From NCBI GenBank assembly GCA_013180625.2, contig SNVD02014776.1, forward strand, positions 62,001 to 126,000: a stretch of 64,000 nucleotides of DNA, written 5' to 3'. Shown here piece after piece: positions 46,020-57,925 of this stretch (positions within the stretch are counted from its first letter, which is position 1; each line of letters starts with the position of its first letter). Source of the stretch: Boswellia sacra. Taxonomy: Eukaryota; Streptophyta; Magnoliopsida; Sapindales; Burseraceae. A program made the translations under genes and the position numbers. The notes beneath the pieces were generated by a model. The model did no database searches, had not been told where the DNA came from, and saw only the letters and a list, made by a program, of their open reading frames with translations.

Positions 46020-47446
46020 CTTTGTACTAGGGTTAGCAATGGGGCAGGGCAAGGCGTGGCAACATTTGAAAGGGAAGATCCGGACCCGCCCCGGCCCGCT
46101 CCGCTCAATTTAAATTTTATTATTTAATCTAAAATATAAATACGATTATAACTAATTTAAAAACTATAAAAAAATTATATTCAATCTACTTCATTCCAAA
46201 GAAAAAGTATACATCTATAAATTTTAAAAATAACAATAAATATAATATATACTTAGCCTAAAATAAAATACATACACATATGATACATATCCTAAAAGAT
46301 TTCATAATCAAATCTAATTATCCAACAATCACTAAGACTTAAAAAAATAAAGTTAATTTATATTAGATAAAAAAACTCATTGCTCAAAAAGTTTATATTG
46401 GCATTGGACAAACTAAATGAAGATTGTACTTAAACTTAAAAGAAATAAAGTTAATTTATATTAGATAAAAAAAACTCATTACTCATAAGGTTTATATAAG
46501 TTTCATTTATATTGGTATTGTCCAAGCTAAATGATAATTGTACAAATTAGTTATATTATCTAAAGAAAAAAATAATGATAACTAATTATTGTTTGACTTT
46601 ATTAGTAATAATTTTATGTATTTTCTTAGTAATAATGTTAAAGGTGTAATATTACTCATAAACTAGTTAATTGACAATTTTTCAAATAATTGATAATACG
46701 ATTAAATAATTTTACGATAGCATGTTAATTTAATTTCAATCTCATAAGAATAATATGATTAACATATACCAATTAATTAACATTATATATATATGAAACA
46801 TCAATAATTCTATTAATTAATTTTAATTACGATAAATCTTATGTTTAAGATTATAAGATTGTTTTTACCATATTTCTATTTACATATTTAGAAAATAATA
46901 TATTGATTATATTAGAGGTATTCATTTTGTAAACAATCTTGTTAATATTGCAATAATTTAATTAATACTTGACAATCTATATCAAGATTGTATATATTAC
47001 ACAAATTTAATTACTATAGAATACAAATATTTTATTTCATCATTATAACATGACTAAATTATTGTTAATATACTAAAAGATTCATAATTATTAATTAAAA
47101 TGTGACTTTTGTCAAAGTTTTTGTATTGTTTGGCAAATTGTAAAGAATTAACATATGTGAGAAGTTTAACAAATATAACCTTAAAAATTACCAAAGAATC
47201 TTAACTTTTTAAAACTTTGTAAAGATGTCCCTATATCTTACAGGGTGGGGCTGGGCGGGGCAGGCAAGGCAACGGGTACAAGAGGCTGGACCTAGACCCG
47301 GACCCGAACCTGTATCGATAAGGGCAGTATAATTTTGCCCCAGACCGCCCCTAACTAGCTTTAGGGCGGGTCTTGCCCCGTCCCATTTTTGTGGGGCACA
47401 ACAAGCCCCGAACCCAACGGGTCAAATTACCATCCCTACTTTGTAC
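46020..47446. mobile_element. Non-autonomous hAT element, 1.4 kb, 8-bp duplication CTTTGTAC
   Basis: 46028-47438 is flanked by identical CTTTGTAC at 46020-46027 and 47439-47446, the 8-bp size of hAT. Ends read TAGGGTTAGCAATGGGGC and, inward from the right, TAGGGATGGTAATTTGACCC. About 80-200 bp inside each end is GC-rich with GGGCGGG/CCCGCCC motifs, while the ~1.1-kb core is very AT-rich. No transposase was seen. Confidence 0.92.
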
Positions 47447-47973
47447 ATATAGTATTACTGTTTAATTTTATAATAGTTGAGAAGCCAACAGAATAAGGAC
47501 ACTGTCTAGCCTCGTTATTTCAAAAATTTAAAAACTAACATAGGCTGGGCTTAAGATTCATCAGGCAAAATTGTACACATCCAAATCCAAGTAAGGCCGT
47601 AAAATGACCTGGGTTGGGCTTAATATTCATTGTCTAAGAGAACATCCCCTTCAGCTACAGTCTTTTCCATGTAAAAAGTTTTAATCCATAATTTATTTAT
47701 AGTTTCCACATAAAATTATAAAGTCAAGCATTATTATTTTTCATATTATTTTCTTAAAAAATTTATGTTGGTAAATTATAAATCATGCAAAGTAAAAAAT
47801 ATGAAAAATAATTAATTAAACTTACTATCATAAATTGTTCGTAGGGATTTCAATTTTTTCTCTTAACAATCAAAACCACAACAATATCAAATTGAAGCAA
47901 AATGGATCATTTCATTGCTATTTGCAGTATTCAACTTATGCAAGCAACCCCATGGCTTAGAATTAGATTAGAT
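47447..47973. other. Intergenic between the hAT and copia elements
   Basis: AT-rich; nothing recognised. Confidence 0.6.
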
Positions 47974-47978
47974 TCTAT

Positions 47979-48592
47979 TATGAAATCTATGGCTCAACTT
48001 ATGTAGTACAGCAGTATATGCTGCGACGCGAAATTGGCATAACGACGCAGATCATTTGGAGCTGCGACGCGAAATTGGCACAGCGACGCAGATCATTTGG
48101 CACAGCGGCACAAATTCTAGGTTTATAGATTTTTTGGGTAGAGAGTTTGCACAGGTGCGTGAGTAATGTTACACAGGAGCGTAGTACTGTTTCTTAGTCA
48201 AAATAGGATTTCTTGTTACACAAGTAAACGACCGATAAGCCTTGGACTATAAAAAAGGATTTGTTTTTCAGTGTAATAGAGTTTTGAGAGAGCTGAAAAG
48301 AGAGAAAATAAAGAGAGTTAGGGTTTAGAGAGATTGGAAGCCTTCTTGGAGTGTATAAATTTCTTCTAGTTGTCCTTGTAAACACTCTTGTATCTCTTTG
48401 TTTTTTACCATAGTGGATTGATCATCACCAGCAACTAGACGTAGGATCACATATTATGGTCTGAACTAGTATAAATCCTTGTGTCTTTGTGTTCTTACTT
48501 TGCTTTATTTTTGTTTGGGTGTGTGTTTAATCTCCTATATTAATTCTGTAATAAGCTACTTGTGAGTGTGTGTGCCTCTCTTCTTCACAACA
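47979..48592 (+). repeat. 5' LTR of the copia element
   Basis: Starts TATGAAATC (TG changed to TA) and ends TTCTTCACAACA. TATA-like ACTATAAAAAAGG at ~48245. Contains the 41-bp CpG-rich array at 48020-48118. Confidence 0.9.
48020..48118. repeat. 41-bp CpG-rich tandem repeat, 2.5 copies
   Basis: Units start at 48020, 48061 and ~48101 with GCTGCGACGCGAAATTGGCA. In the other LTR the region is still present but most CpGs are gone. Confidence 0.85.
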
Positions 48593-48595
48593 AAT

Positions 48596-48607
48596 TGGTA
48601 TCAGAGC
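48596..48607 (+). promoter_or_regulatory. Primer binding site of the copia element
   Basis: TGGTATCAGAGC three bases after the LTR; complementary to initiator tRNA-Met. Confidence 0.93.
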
Positions 48608-48723
48608 TTGGTTACGGCTATTTGGGTCTTTGGTGGCCAGAAGTTCATAGCACAATAGGTGTTCAATAAAAAGTCGTGACTCGTAGCTGCACAGTACGAG
48701 AGGTGTTCAAAGAAATTCCTGTG

Positions 48724-49460
48724 ATGGCTACATCAACTAGCAAGTACGAAATTGAGAAGTTTGATGGCAGCGGTGATTTTGCTATTTGGAGGATGAAGAT
48801 GTTGGCGTTGCTAGGCAACCTGGGATTAGATGAAGCTCTTAGGGGCAAAAGCAAGATATCAGAAAGCTACAGCCCTAAAAAGAGGAGTGATATCATGCAA
48901 AGGGCCTACAACACGTTAATTCTCTACTTTAGCAATAAGGTGTTGAGGCAAGTCTCCCGGATGAAAACTATGGCTGAGGTATGGTTAAAGCTTGAAAGCC
49001 ATTGTATGACCAAAAATCTGTCGAGTAGGTTGTATTTAAAGGCAAAATTCTTTACTTTCAAAATGGCTGAGGATAAGAATTACAATATCACATTGATGAA
49101 TTTAACAAACTGTGCTTAGATTTAGAAAATATACAAATAGAATATGATGATGAGGATAAAGCTTTGTGCTATTACATTCTCTTCCAAAATCATATGAGAC
49201 GTTTATAGGTATTTTGAAACACGTCAGGGAAACCTTATCACTTGATGATATGATTGGTGTGTTGAATTCTAAAGAACTCTAAAGGAAGAACGAGTTGGGT
49301 GAACACTCGGGAGAAGGGCTGCATGTTAGAGGTATGAGTGATAAACATGACTATAAAGGAAAATCGCACTCAAGGTCGAAGTCAAAGGGAAAGAAAGCTG
49401 TGAAGTGCTTCTACTATCACGAAGAGGGGCATATTAGAAGGCTTTGTCCCAAAAGAAAGA
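48724..49460 (+). pseudogene. Copia gag remnant
   Basis: Starts MATSTSKYEIEKFDGSGDFA at 48724, the standard N-terminus of this lineage, and contains a UBN2-type core (LRQVSRMKTMAEVWLKLES). A frameshift near 49087 and another near 49170 break it. The zinc knuckle at ~49408-49449 reads CFYYHEEGHIRRLC, with the second cysteine changed to tyrosine. A Lys/Ser-rich stretch (KGKSHSRSKSKGKKAVK) precedes it. Confidence 0.9.
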
Positions 49461-49700
49461 AGAACCAGGGTGATGCTGTAATTGTAGAGGATGAATATGA
49501 GAGTTCGGATGTGCTAGTCGTGACTATAAAAAACTCAAATAAGCAATGGGTTTTGGATTCCGGTTGTTCGTTCCACATGACGCCAAATAGAAGCTGGTTT
49601 GAGTCTTATGAGAAGATTAACAACAAAAAGTTTTGTTAGGTGACAACAAAGCTTGTAACCCGGTGGGCAGAGGGACAGTTTGAATAAAAACTCATGATGG
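49461..49700 (+). pseudogene. Copia protease remnant
   Basis: Active-site block KQWVLDSGCSFHMTPNRSWF, with the D-S-G triad kept, at 49539-49600. A frame change follows at about 49638. Confidence 0.9.
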
Positions 49701-50968
49701 CATGGAAAGAGTTTTGACGACTGTGAGGCACATTCCAAAGTTGAAGCGGAATTTGATTTTACTCGGTACGTTGGATTCCAATGGCTACAGTTACAAAGGG
49801 GAGAATGGCACATTGAAAGTTATAAGAGGATCCTTGGTGATAATGAAAGGTGTGAGAAAAAACAGTTTGTATATTCTTTAAGGAAGCACTATAATTAGAG
49901 AAGCGGGTTTGGTATCGGGCGTGGATGATAAAGCTTACTTGTGGCATAAGAGGCTTGGCCATGTGAGTGAAAGGAGGCTTCAAGAGCTACAGAAGCATGA
50001 AATATTGTGCGGTGATAAGTTAGAAAAATTGGAGTTTTGTGAGCATTGCGTTCTTGGCAAATCAATTCGGGTAAAATTTGCTTCCTCATCTTATACAGCG
50101 AAAGAAACTATCAGTTATATCCATTCAAATCTATGAGGTCCATCTAAACATGCAACTTTAGGTGGAGGTAAATACGTCATGTCCATTATTGATGACTGCT
50201 CAAGAAAGGTGTGGGTGTATATCTTGAAGATTAAGGACGAGGCACTCCAAAAATTTAATCATTGAAAAAAGATGGTTGAAGTCCAAACGGGTAGAAAAGT
50301 TTAGAAACTTAGAACTGATAATGGTTTGGAGTTCTTGAATGAAGAGTTCAACTGCTTCTGTAACAATGAGGAAGTGTTAAGACAAGACAGTACCCGGTAC
50401 ATCACAACAAAATGGCTTAGCTCAAAGGATGAATAGAACGCTTCTTGAGAGGGTGAGATTTATGTTGTTGAGCACTGGGTTGCCTAAGAAATTTTTGGGA
50501 GAAGCAATCAACACAGTAGTATACTTGATTAATAGGTGTCCATCAACGACTATTGGCTTCAAGAAATCGAAAGAAGTATGGATAGATTCGCGTCCGAGCT
50601 ATAGTCATTTGAGGGTGTTTGGTTGTGTGGCATACGCACATATCAAACAAGATAAGCTGGAACCAAGGGCAAGGAAATGAATGTTTGTCGGCTATCTAGA
50701 AGGTGTGAAGGGGCATAGATTATGGTGGCAAGAGTTGAATGTTTCGAAATTTTTCACAAGCAAAGATGTCACCTTTAGAGAATCAGTGTTCTATTTTGGG
50801 TGCTGTTCAACACCTCAATTGATACCTAGTGATGTTGCTACGGATGTAAATAGTGTTAGGATTAAGGTGGAGCTCCATGAGGCTAAAGATTCTCGAAAGG
50901 CAGGGGCAGGTGAAACAGAAGAACATGATGACATTAAGGAATTGTTCTTGATAAGTCTGTCAACTTGA
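49701..50968 (+). pseudogene. Copia integrase remnant
   Basis: The pre-integrase zinc domain at 49920-50080 reads YLWHKRLGHVSERRLQEL and CEHCVLGKS. The core follows: GGGKYVMSIIDDCSRKVWVY and the RTDNGLEF-type block, with stops at 50134, 50264 and 50303. The C-terminal part is 50429-50680: NRTLLERVRFMLLSTGLPKK, VYLINRCPST and KLEPRARK. A TGA at 50678-50680 precedes MFVGYLEGVKGHRLW. Confidence 0.9.
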
Positions 50969-51179
50969 GAAATTATCAACTAGCAAGAGATCGTGCTAGG
51001 AGGATAGTGATACCACTAGTAAGGTATGGATACGCTGATCTTATAGCTTTTGCATTGTCAACATCATATGAGATTAATGGTAATGAGACTAGAAGCTATA
51101 AGGAAATGATGGCTTGTAGAGATAGGAATCATTGGCAGCAAGCAATGATGGAAGAAATGGATTCTTTGAATAAGAATCG

Positions 51180-51980
51180 TACCTAGATTTTGGTTGATAA
51201 CACTACTAGATAGAAGATAGTAGGTTGCAAATGGGTTTTCAAATGAAAAGAAGATGCTTGTAGGGAAGGAAAGCCTAAGTACAAGGCTAGGCTAGTGGCG
51301 AAAGGATTTACGCAAAAGGAGGGCATTGATTTCAATGATTCTCTCTAGTCATAAAACACACGTCGATTAGAGTATTACTGGCTCTAGTAAACTAGTTTGA
51401 TATGGAGTTAGAGCAAATGGATGTCGAAACCGCATTCCTTCATGGTAATTTGGAGGAGAGGATTGTGATGGCACAACTGAAGGGTTTTGTAAAAGTAAGA
51501 AGTTAAGACAAAGTGTGTTGGTTGGAGAAATCCTTGTACGGCCTCAAGAAGTCACCAAGGCAATGGTATTTAAAGTTTGATGATTATTTCATGATCAAAC
51601 ATGGATATGCCAGAAGCAAATATGATAATTGCATGTATGTGAAATGGTTGAAAAATGAAGTTGGGGTTTTCTTGTTGTTGTATGTTGATGACATATTGAC
51701 TGCATCAACGAACATGGAAGAAATTCAGAAACTAAAATCACAGCTGAGCAAGGAATTTGAGATGAAAGATTTAGGTTGTGCTAAGAAGATCTTGGGGATG
51801 AAGATCAGTAAAGTTAGAGATAGAAGCTTGGTATTTCTATCTCAAGGTGACTAGACCCTCAAGATGTTTGAGAAGTTTAGCATGGCTGGTGCAAAGAAGG
51901 TGCAGACTCCTTTAGTATCTCACTTTAAACTTTCGTCAACGTAGTCTCCTACTACAGATATTGAGAAAGAGGAGATGGTC
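51180..51980 (+). pseudogene. Copia reverse transcriptase remnant
   Basis: Blocks VGCKWVFK, KARLVAKGFTQKEGIDFND, ALEQMDVETAFLHG-like sequence, then KSLYGLKKSPRQWYLKFDDY. The catalytic box LLLYVDDILTASTN is at ~51670-51715. The open part is 51513-51854. Confidence 0.92.
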
Positions 51981-52648
51981 AAAACTCCTTATGCAAGTGT
52001 TGTTGGGAGTTTGATGTACTCCATGGTTTGTACGAGACCAGACTTGGCGTATGCAGCTAGCTTGGTGAGTAGTTTTACAGCAAATCAGGGTAGAAATCAT
52101 TGGAAAGCTATCAAGTTGATATTCAAGTATCTCAAGGGTACTTCAATCTATGGATTGGTGTATGAGAAAAGCAAAGACATGGATGAGAAGCTGATGGGTT
52201 AATCGGTTATGTGTTCACGTTGATAAAAGGAGGTCGTTAATCGGTTATGTGTTCACGTTGTTTGGTTGCACCGTCAGTTGGAAAGCCAATTTGCAGTCAG
52301 TTATGGCTCTTTCAACAACTGAGGCAGAATATATTATAGCTATGGAGGCTGTAAAAAAAGCATTGTGGCTGCAAGAACTTGTTGATGAGTTTGGTGTGAA
52401 GCAAGACAAGGTAAAAGTGTTTTGTGATAACCAAAGTGTAATACATTTGACCAATTATGTATCATGAGAGAACCAAACACATAGATATCAATCTGCATTT
52501 CATCGGAGATATCATTGCTAAAGGGAAGGTTTCAGTAGTTAAAATTCATACTAAAATAAATCAGACAGATATGATCACTAAGCTCGTTATGAGTGTCAAG
52601 TTCAACACTTGTTTGGATTTGATACGAGTGACAGATGGACTGTTCTAG
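51981..52648 (+). pseudogene. Copia RNase H remnant
   Basis: 51975-52202 reads GSLMYSMVCTRPDLAYAASL and KLIFKYLKGT. The GYVDSD-type catalytic start is destroyed by a 24-bp local duplication (52199-52260). Past it come VSWKANLQSVMALSTTEAEY, VFCDNQSVIHL and HERTKHIDINLHFI, with a frame change at ~52465. TEAEY and DNQS are kept. Confidence 0.9.
52199..52260. repeat. 24-bp direct duplication inside RNase H
   Basis: TTAATCGGTTATGTGTTCAC (first 20 bases of 24) occurs at 52199 and again at 52237. The first copy replaces the expected GYVDSDFAGD coding segment. Confidence 0.88.
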
Positions 52649-52725
52649 CTTGAAGTTGGACGTGGCTAGAGTCTACTATGGTGGTTTACAGTTTGAAAAC
52701 ACAAGCTTGATCCAAGGTGGAGATT

Positions 52726-53357
52726 TGTGAAGCCTGTGGCTCAATTTATGTAGTACAGGCAGAAAAATGGCGCAGGTGCTCTAAAATCCGGATCAGTTGC
52801 AATATCAAACATGTGAAAACATAAAGTTGGCACAGCGACAGAGATCATTTGGCATTGCGGCACAAAATTGGTGCAGCAGCGCAGATTCTGAGTTTGCAAA
52901 ATTTTTTGATAGAGAGTTCGCACAGGTGTGCGAGTAATGTTACGCAGGAGCACGGTACTACTTCATAGTCAAAATAGGATTTCTTGTTACATAAACCTTG
53001 GACTATAAAAAGGAGATGTGTTTTTCAATGTAATAGAGTTCTAAAAGAGTTGAAAAAAGAGAAAATAAAGAAGGTTAGGGTTTAGAAAGATTGGAAGCCT
53101 TCTTGGCATGTGAGAGACTAAATTTCTTCTAGTTATCATTGTAAACACTCTTGTATCTCTTTTTTTTTTATACCATAGTGGATTGATCATCACCAGCAAC
53201 TGGACGTGGGATCACATATTGTGGTATGAATTAGTATAAATCCTTGTGTTCTTGTATTCTTACTTTGCTTTATTTTTGTTTGGGTGTGTGTTTAATCTCC
53301 TATATTAATCTTGCAATAAGCTACTTGTGAGTGTGTGTGCCTCTCTTCTTTACAACA
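52726..53357 (+). repeat. 3' LTR of the copia element
   Basis: Starts TGTGAAGCCTGTGG after the purine-rich CCAAGGTGGAGAT and ends TTCTTTACAACA. Length is similar to the 5' LTR, with substitutions and small indels. Confidence 0.92.
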
Positions 53358-53362
53358 TCTAT

Positions 53363-53892
53363 AAAGATAAAAATTGCTAGAAAAAAATAAAGAAAGACAA
53401 AATCTCGGTAGTAACAATCAGAATCTCAAGTGGGTTGTGGGTAAATACAAATACAAGTAAGAGTGAGTTGAGTTGAGTTGAGTACAATGTACGAATTGGA
53501 GGAGGTCAGAGAGATATTTTTCAGAGGAAGGCTTGCAACTGGAGCGAATGAAACTTGAGGAGGTAGCTACAAGTGAGCCACTGATTAGCTGAATGAAATG
53601 AAAGTGAAGGGCCTGAACCTGAAGGTCGTGCATGGAAGGAAGCAGGTGGTCCTTGATGGTGCTAGTGCGACTATGAGATGTGAGGTGAGGCGTGAGGTAA
53701 GGTGTGAGGTGAGGTTGAGAGAAATAGATTGAACTTTTGGGTTTTCTCTTTTCTTTTCAGATTGATTTGTTGGGTTGGTCTGGGCTTCAATTAAAATTAA
53801 TTTAGAGTTTGGGCTGAAAATTAAATTTTAAAATTTCTAGATTTAGGCCTCTACAATTGTAATACATTTTAAATTTTAATTGATTATTACAC
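53363..53892. other. Between the copia and second hAT elements; no gene recognised
   Basis: Contains short GAGTT and GTGAGGTGAGG-type repeats (53464-53482 and 53670-53720). No coding similarity seen. Confidence 0.6.
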
Positions 53893-54795
53893 ATTCTAGG
53901 TAGGGGTGTTCAAAATCCAATCAAATCCGCCGAAACCAATCGATCCAATCCAAACTGATCCAATTTTGATTGGATTTGATCAATTGACGGATTGGATTGG
54001 ATTGAAATTTTTAAGAACTGAATTAATTAGATCGGATAACGGATCCTATTATAAAAATCCATTATAAACTGATCCAATCCAAATAATGGGTAATAAAATT
54101 AACATGTCATATAAAAAATTAAAATTAACATTTGATGATCATTGATGTAATGCATCTGTGCTATATGTAATTGGAAAGTATAAATATAACATAGTTATCA
54201 TTATTTTTTTATTTCATGAATTGTTTTTTCATGTCAATATTATTTATCTCACTATAAAAACTATTAGTTACGTATTAATTATTTATTCATGTTTGCAAAA
54301 AGTCTTTAATATGCATGGATGATATTGAGTTAATACAATTATGTAATAATAAATTTTTTCAAGTTTCATTTTATGCAAGGTAGCTTATTGCATGGAGTTC
54401 TATAAATTTATTTAAATTATAATATTTGTATTGAAATGATTTAAATTTTTATTATTGTTTTTAGTTGGAAACATTAATCAATTTATAAATGAATTTTTAT
54501 TTATTATATTACGGTTTATCAATATTTTAATTTGCTTGTTAACTTTATGTTATCATTATTTTTATATAATAACTTGTGTTTATTATTGAATCATATGAGA
54601 CTTTTTTTTAAAATTTTTTAAAGTTCGGATTAAATAAGATCGGGTGATTTTTTTTTTTAAAATCGAATTAGATCGGATTTCAATATTTAATTGTATCGGA
54701 TTGGATTGAAAAATCTCTAAACCGATCATTATTGGATTGGATTGGTTATTAGCTAAATCTATCAGATCCAACGGACGAACACCCCTAATTCCAGG
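53893..54795. mobile_element. Non-autonomous hAT element, 887 bp, 8-bp duplication
   Basis: 53901-54787 is flanked by ATTCTAGG (53893-53900) and ATTCCAGG (54788-54795), one mismatch. Ends read TAGGGGTGTTCAAAATCC and, inward from the right, TAGGGGTGTTCGTCCGTTGG. Subterminal repeats of GGATTGGATTGG and its complement lie within ~150 bp of both ends, in an AT-rich core. Confidence 0.92.
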
Positions 54796-57776
54796 TCGGG
54801 GAGCATAAACCCTGCCTCCCACTCGGCTCGAGCCTTTTCCCGACATTCTTCTCCTTATACCCGGCCTAAATCCTCGAAATTTTGTATAATTTCCAGGGTA
54901 ATTTTGCCATCCCTCATTGTTCGCAATATGAATATTACATTATATTTATTTCTTTATTTATCCTTTTATCAATATCAAAATCACTAACCGTTAATACAAT
55001 CGTTGTCTATTTTAATATAATATAATGTAATACAAATCTTCCATTTTTTTAATATTAAATTATATTCTAATTGTATTTTGAATGTTCAATTTGAGAATAA
55101 ATATATTTATTGATGTGCTTGATTTGTGTTTGGATTTTTGTTGATTTGCATTTGATCTATGATAAATTTTTGAATAGGATGGAGATTGATTAAAAAAATG
55201 GAGATTTGTTATTTATTTTAAAAATAATATTTTGTATTTTATTTGTTATAAAATGAATAAGCAAGGAGGACTACATGAAAATCGAAAATCAAAAATCAAA
55301 AATCATTTTGAAGTAGATTATTAAATTAAGGGCTATATAGTAACTTTAGCAATTTGGGTCAAAAGGTTGATAACTTAATGAAACGGAGTTAGTCGGCTGG
55401 GGGTTGAGTGATATTTTTGAAAAGGTCAGGCAGTACAGCAAACATTGGGGGGTTGCGTGATATTTGCCCTTCTAGAAACTTTACCTGCGACCTTTTGCAC
55501 GGATCATTCTCTTTTACAGTCTTTCATTTCCTCTTTGTTCATTCTCGATCTCTCGAGCTGCAAAAGGTTCTAACAATAGAAACTTTTATTTATTCCTTAG
55601 TCTAATATTAATATAAAGGAAGCTAACAAACAAGTAGCAGATAATCCAAAGTGATTATGCTTTGTTGAGCAAGTTAAGATGAGATAAATTATGTGGATAA
55701 TTAAATTGAAATATAATAAAAAAACTTTGTTGGACTAACAACAAGGAAATTGTGGAAGATAAAATTTGTAGAAATACTAAAACGACAGTGAAAGAAAATA
55801 TTTTTATTTAAGAGGTTTTAATAGTAAAAAAATAGTTTACAAATTTATGAAGGCTGGGCTCTGTGGACCCCTAATTAAATTATATACACCCTACATTTTA
55901 ATAAAAAATTTAACTACTAAACTATCGTAACAATAATTTATCATTAAAGTCTTATGATTATAGCCAATTTAACTTTAATTATATTTCTTAAACACAACCG
56001 TTCAATAATAAATCATTAATCTGAAAACAAGAAATTAGATCTAAGCTCTAAGGATTGCTATTTTTCTCTTGAAATTGAAGTGACTTTTTTAAACTTGACT
56101 ATGGGCCAGATTTGGAATACTGTTATTGTTTTTAAGCAACAATAATCTATGAGACGTTTGAGATTGCTTTTCCATTTACTTAAAAAAAGAGGATGCTATA
56201 AAAAAATTAGATTTTATAAAAGAGTCTAAAAGTAATGAACCATCGGCTTTTGAAAATTAGCTTCTGCTTTTAAAAATTAAAAATATTAAAATTATCCTCA
56301 ATAAAAAAATAAAAATACAAAATTATCCTTGTTTATTAGAGTTATTTATTAAATTTATACTTATAATTAAAATAAATAATTATTTGTTTTCAAAAAAAAT
56401 TTTTTGAAAAAACTAAAAAAAACTGGTCAAAGGGCCTGCCAGATCATTGCCAGACCAATCACCTTGTAATCATCATCGGAGAGTTTGGTGACACCTTTGC
56501 CACCAGATTATTTTATTTATAAAATAATTTATAAAATTTTAAATTATTTCAACTGTAATTTTAAAAACTTTTATCTTTTTAGCCGTTTTCTTATTATACT
56601 TAAGTATTAAAAATTTTAAAAATTAATTAATTTATTTATACGTGTCTTAATATAATCTTAACTAAATTATTTATTGTATTATAATGAGATTAGAATTTTC
56701 TTTCTCATATTTTTATACTTTAGGGCTATTGATTTAAATATATATATATATATAGTATAATCAATAATTTAAAACTCTGATGATTTGTATTTTTAAATTA
56801 CTATAGTTTAAAAAAACAAGATAATCAAATGAATATTTTCTTAATTTCAGTCATTGATTTGATTTCTTTAAAACGTTGCATAGCCAATATTCGATGATTT
56901 GTATTTTTAAAATTCCATAGTTTAAATAAACAAGATAATCAAATGAATATTTTCTCAATTTCAAATGAACTAACATATTAGGATGTACCATAGATATTTA
57001 TCCTGCTAAATAGCAAGATTAAAAGTGCTTATATTTTCATTCAAATGACTGGTATTAAGTTTTAAATATTATATAATTCATTTTGTGTTAAGATGGACGA
57101 ATTAATTTATCAACGTTGTTAGTGTATGTAACTTAAAGAATTTAACAATCCTCATATAAATATTAATAAACATAATAGCATTTGTGTTTTGGATGTCTTT
57201 TTACGAGTCATGGCATCAAACTCATCCTACTGGACTCCCATAATAGAACAGTACCACTCTGTTAATTAACAATTCGATTTTCTCAAATGCGGCTCAATCT
57301 AGAAATACTACTATTGATGATTTACAATATCAGCTTTAAGTTGAAAACTTAACCAAGGCCGAGCCATGATATTATCTAATACCATACTTCTACATGAATC
57401 ATTTAATTTTGATATGAATACATGCACATTAATTTCATCAGTTTGCTTAGCTAAGAAACCAAAACAACTGTCATAGCTGTAATAATACAATATGGAGCAT
57501 AAGCACTCAGGAACAATTAATTAATTTCACATATCGAACATTGATATTTGCTCTACTAGCATTACGATATACAAAACAAAAACAACATCTAGAAGAAGAT
57601 CCATCCAGCTCTGGGCCAATAATATATGCACAAAAAAATGGAAATATCGAACTATGTGCAAAGATGCCTAAATAAATAGTAAAGTACATAGATCGAAAGA
57701 GCTCAGCTTGGTCTGAATTTGAAATAACTCATATAGATAATTCACCTTCGCAGTCCTAACTTCAAAGTATATTAAC
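54796..57776. other. Intergenic, very AT-rich, no gene recognised
   Basis: 55330-55470 ends in a GGGGGGTTGCGTGATATTTG stretch of the kind found at ends of some DNA transposons, but no partner was seen. 56150-56500 may be a MITE fragment (GACGTTTGAGATTGCTTTT). A (TA)n run lies at 56738-56753. Confidence 0.5.
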
Positions 57777-57925
57777 TCAGGCCCCGTGGCCACCTCCATT
57801 CATAGGCATCATGACATCAATTTCGTCTGCACCCTCCAACCTAAGCTGTTTGTTTATGTATTGTTACACTTGAGAGAGTCAAATAATAATACCATGCCCA
57901 TAGAAAATACCGGAGGACTATCATG
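57777..57925 (-). pseudogene. Possible SUMO-like protein C-terminus
   Basis: The minus strand ends QLRLEGADEIDVMMPMNGGG followed by HGA and a TGA stop. The ..L.LEG.DEID.M....GG pattern matches the end of SUMO-type modifiers, where GG is the conjugation point. Just upstream, in another frame, MVLLFDSLKCNNT could correspond to the FLFDG.R....T strand. The spacing between the two blocks is 4 bases short of the family, consistent with a small deletion. The N-terminal half was not found. A chance match cannot be excluded. Confidence 0.45.

Larger units (their letters stand above)
47974..53362 (+). mobile_element. Ty1/copia element with both LTRs and TCTAT target duplication
   Basis: 47979-53357 (~5.4 kb) is flanked by TCTAT at 47974-47978 and 53358-53362. 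Order: LTR, primer site, gag, zinc knuckle, protease, integrase, RT, RNase H, purine tract, LTR. Integrase before RT is the copia order. Sequence features match the Tork/Tnt1-type lineage. Stops, frameshifts and small duplications make it inactive. Confidence 0.95.

Noticed and set aside
55330..55475. Possible terminal repeat of a MULE-like or other DNA transposon
   Set aside because: The end-like GGGGGGTTGCGTGATATTTG has no visible inverted partner in the window.
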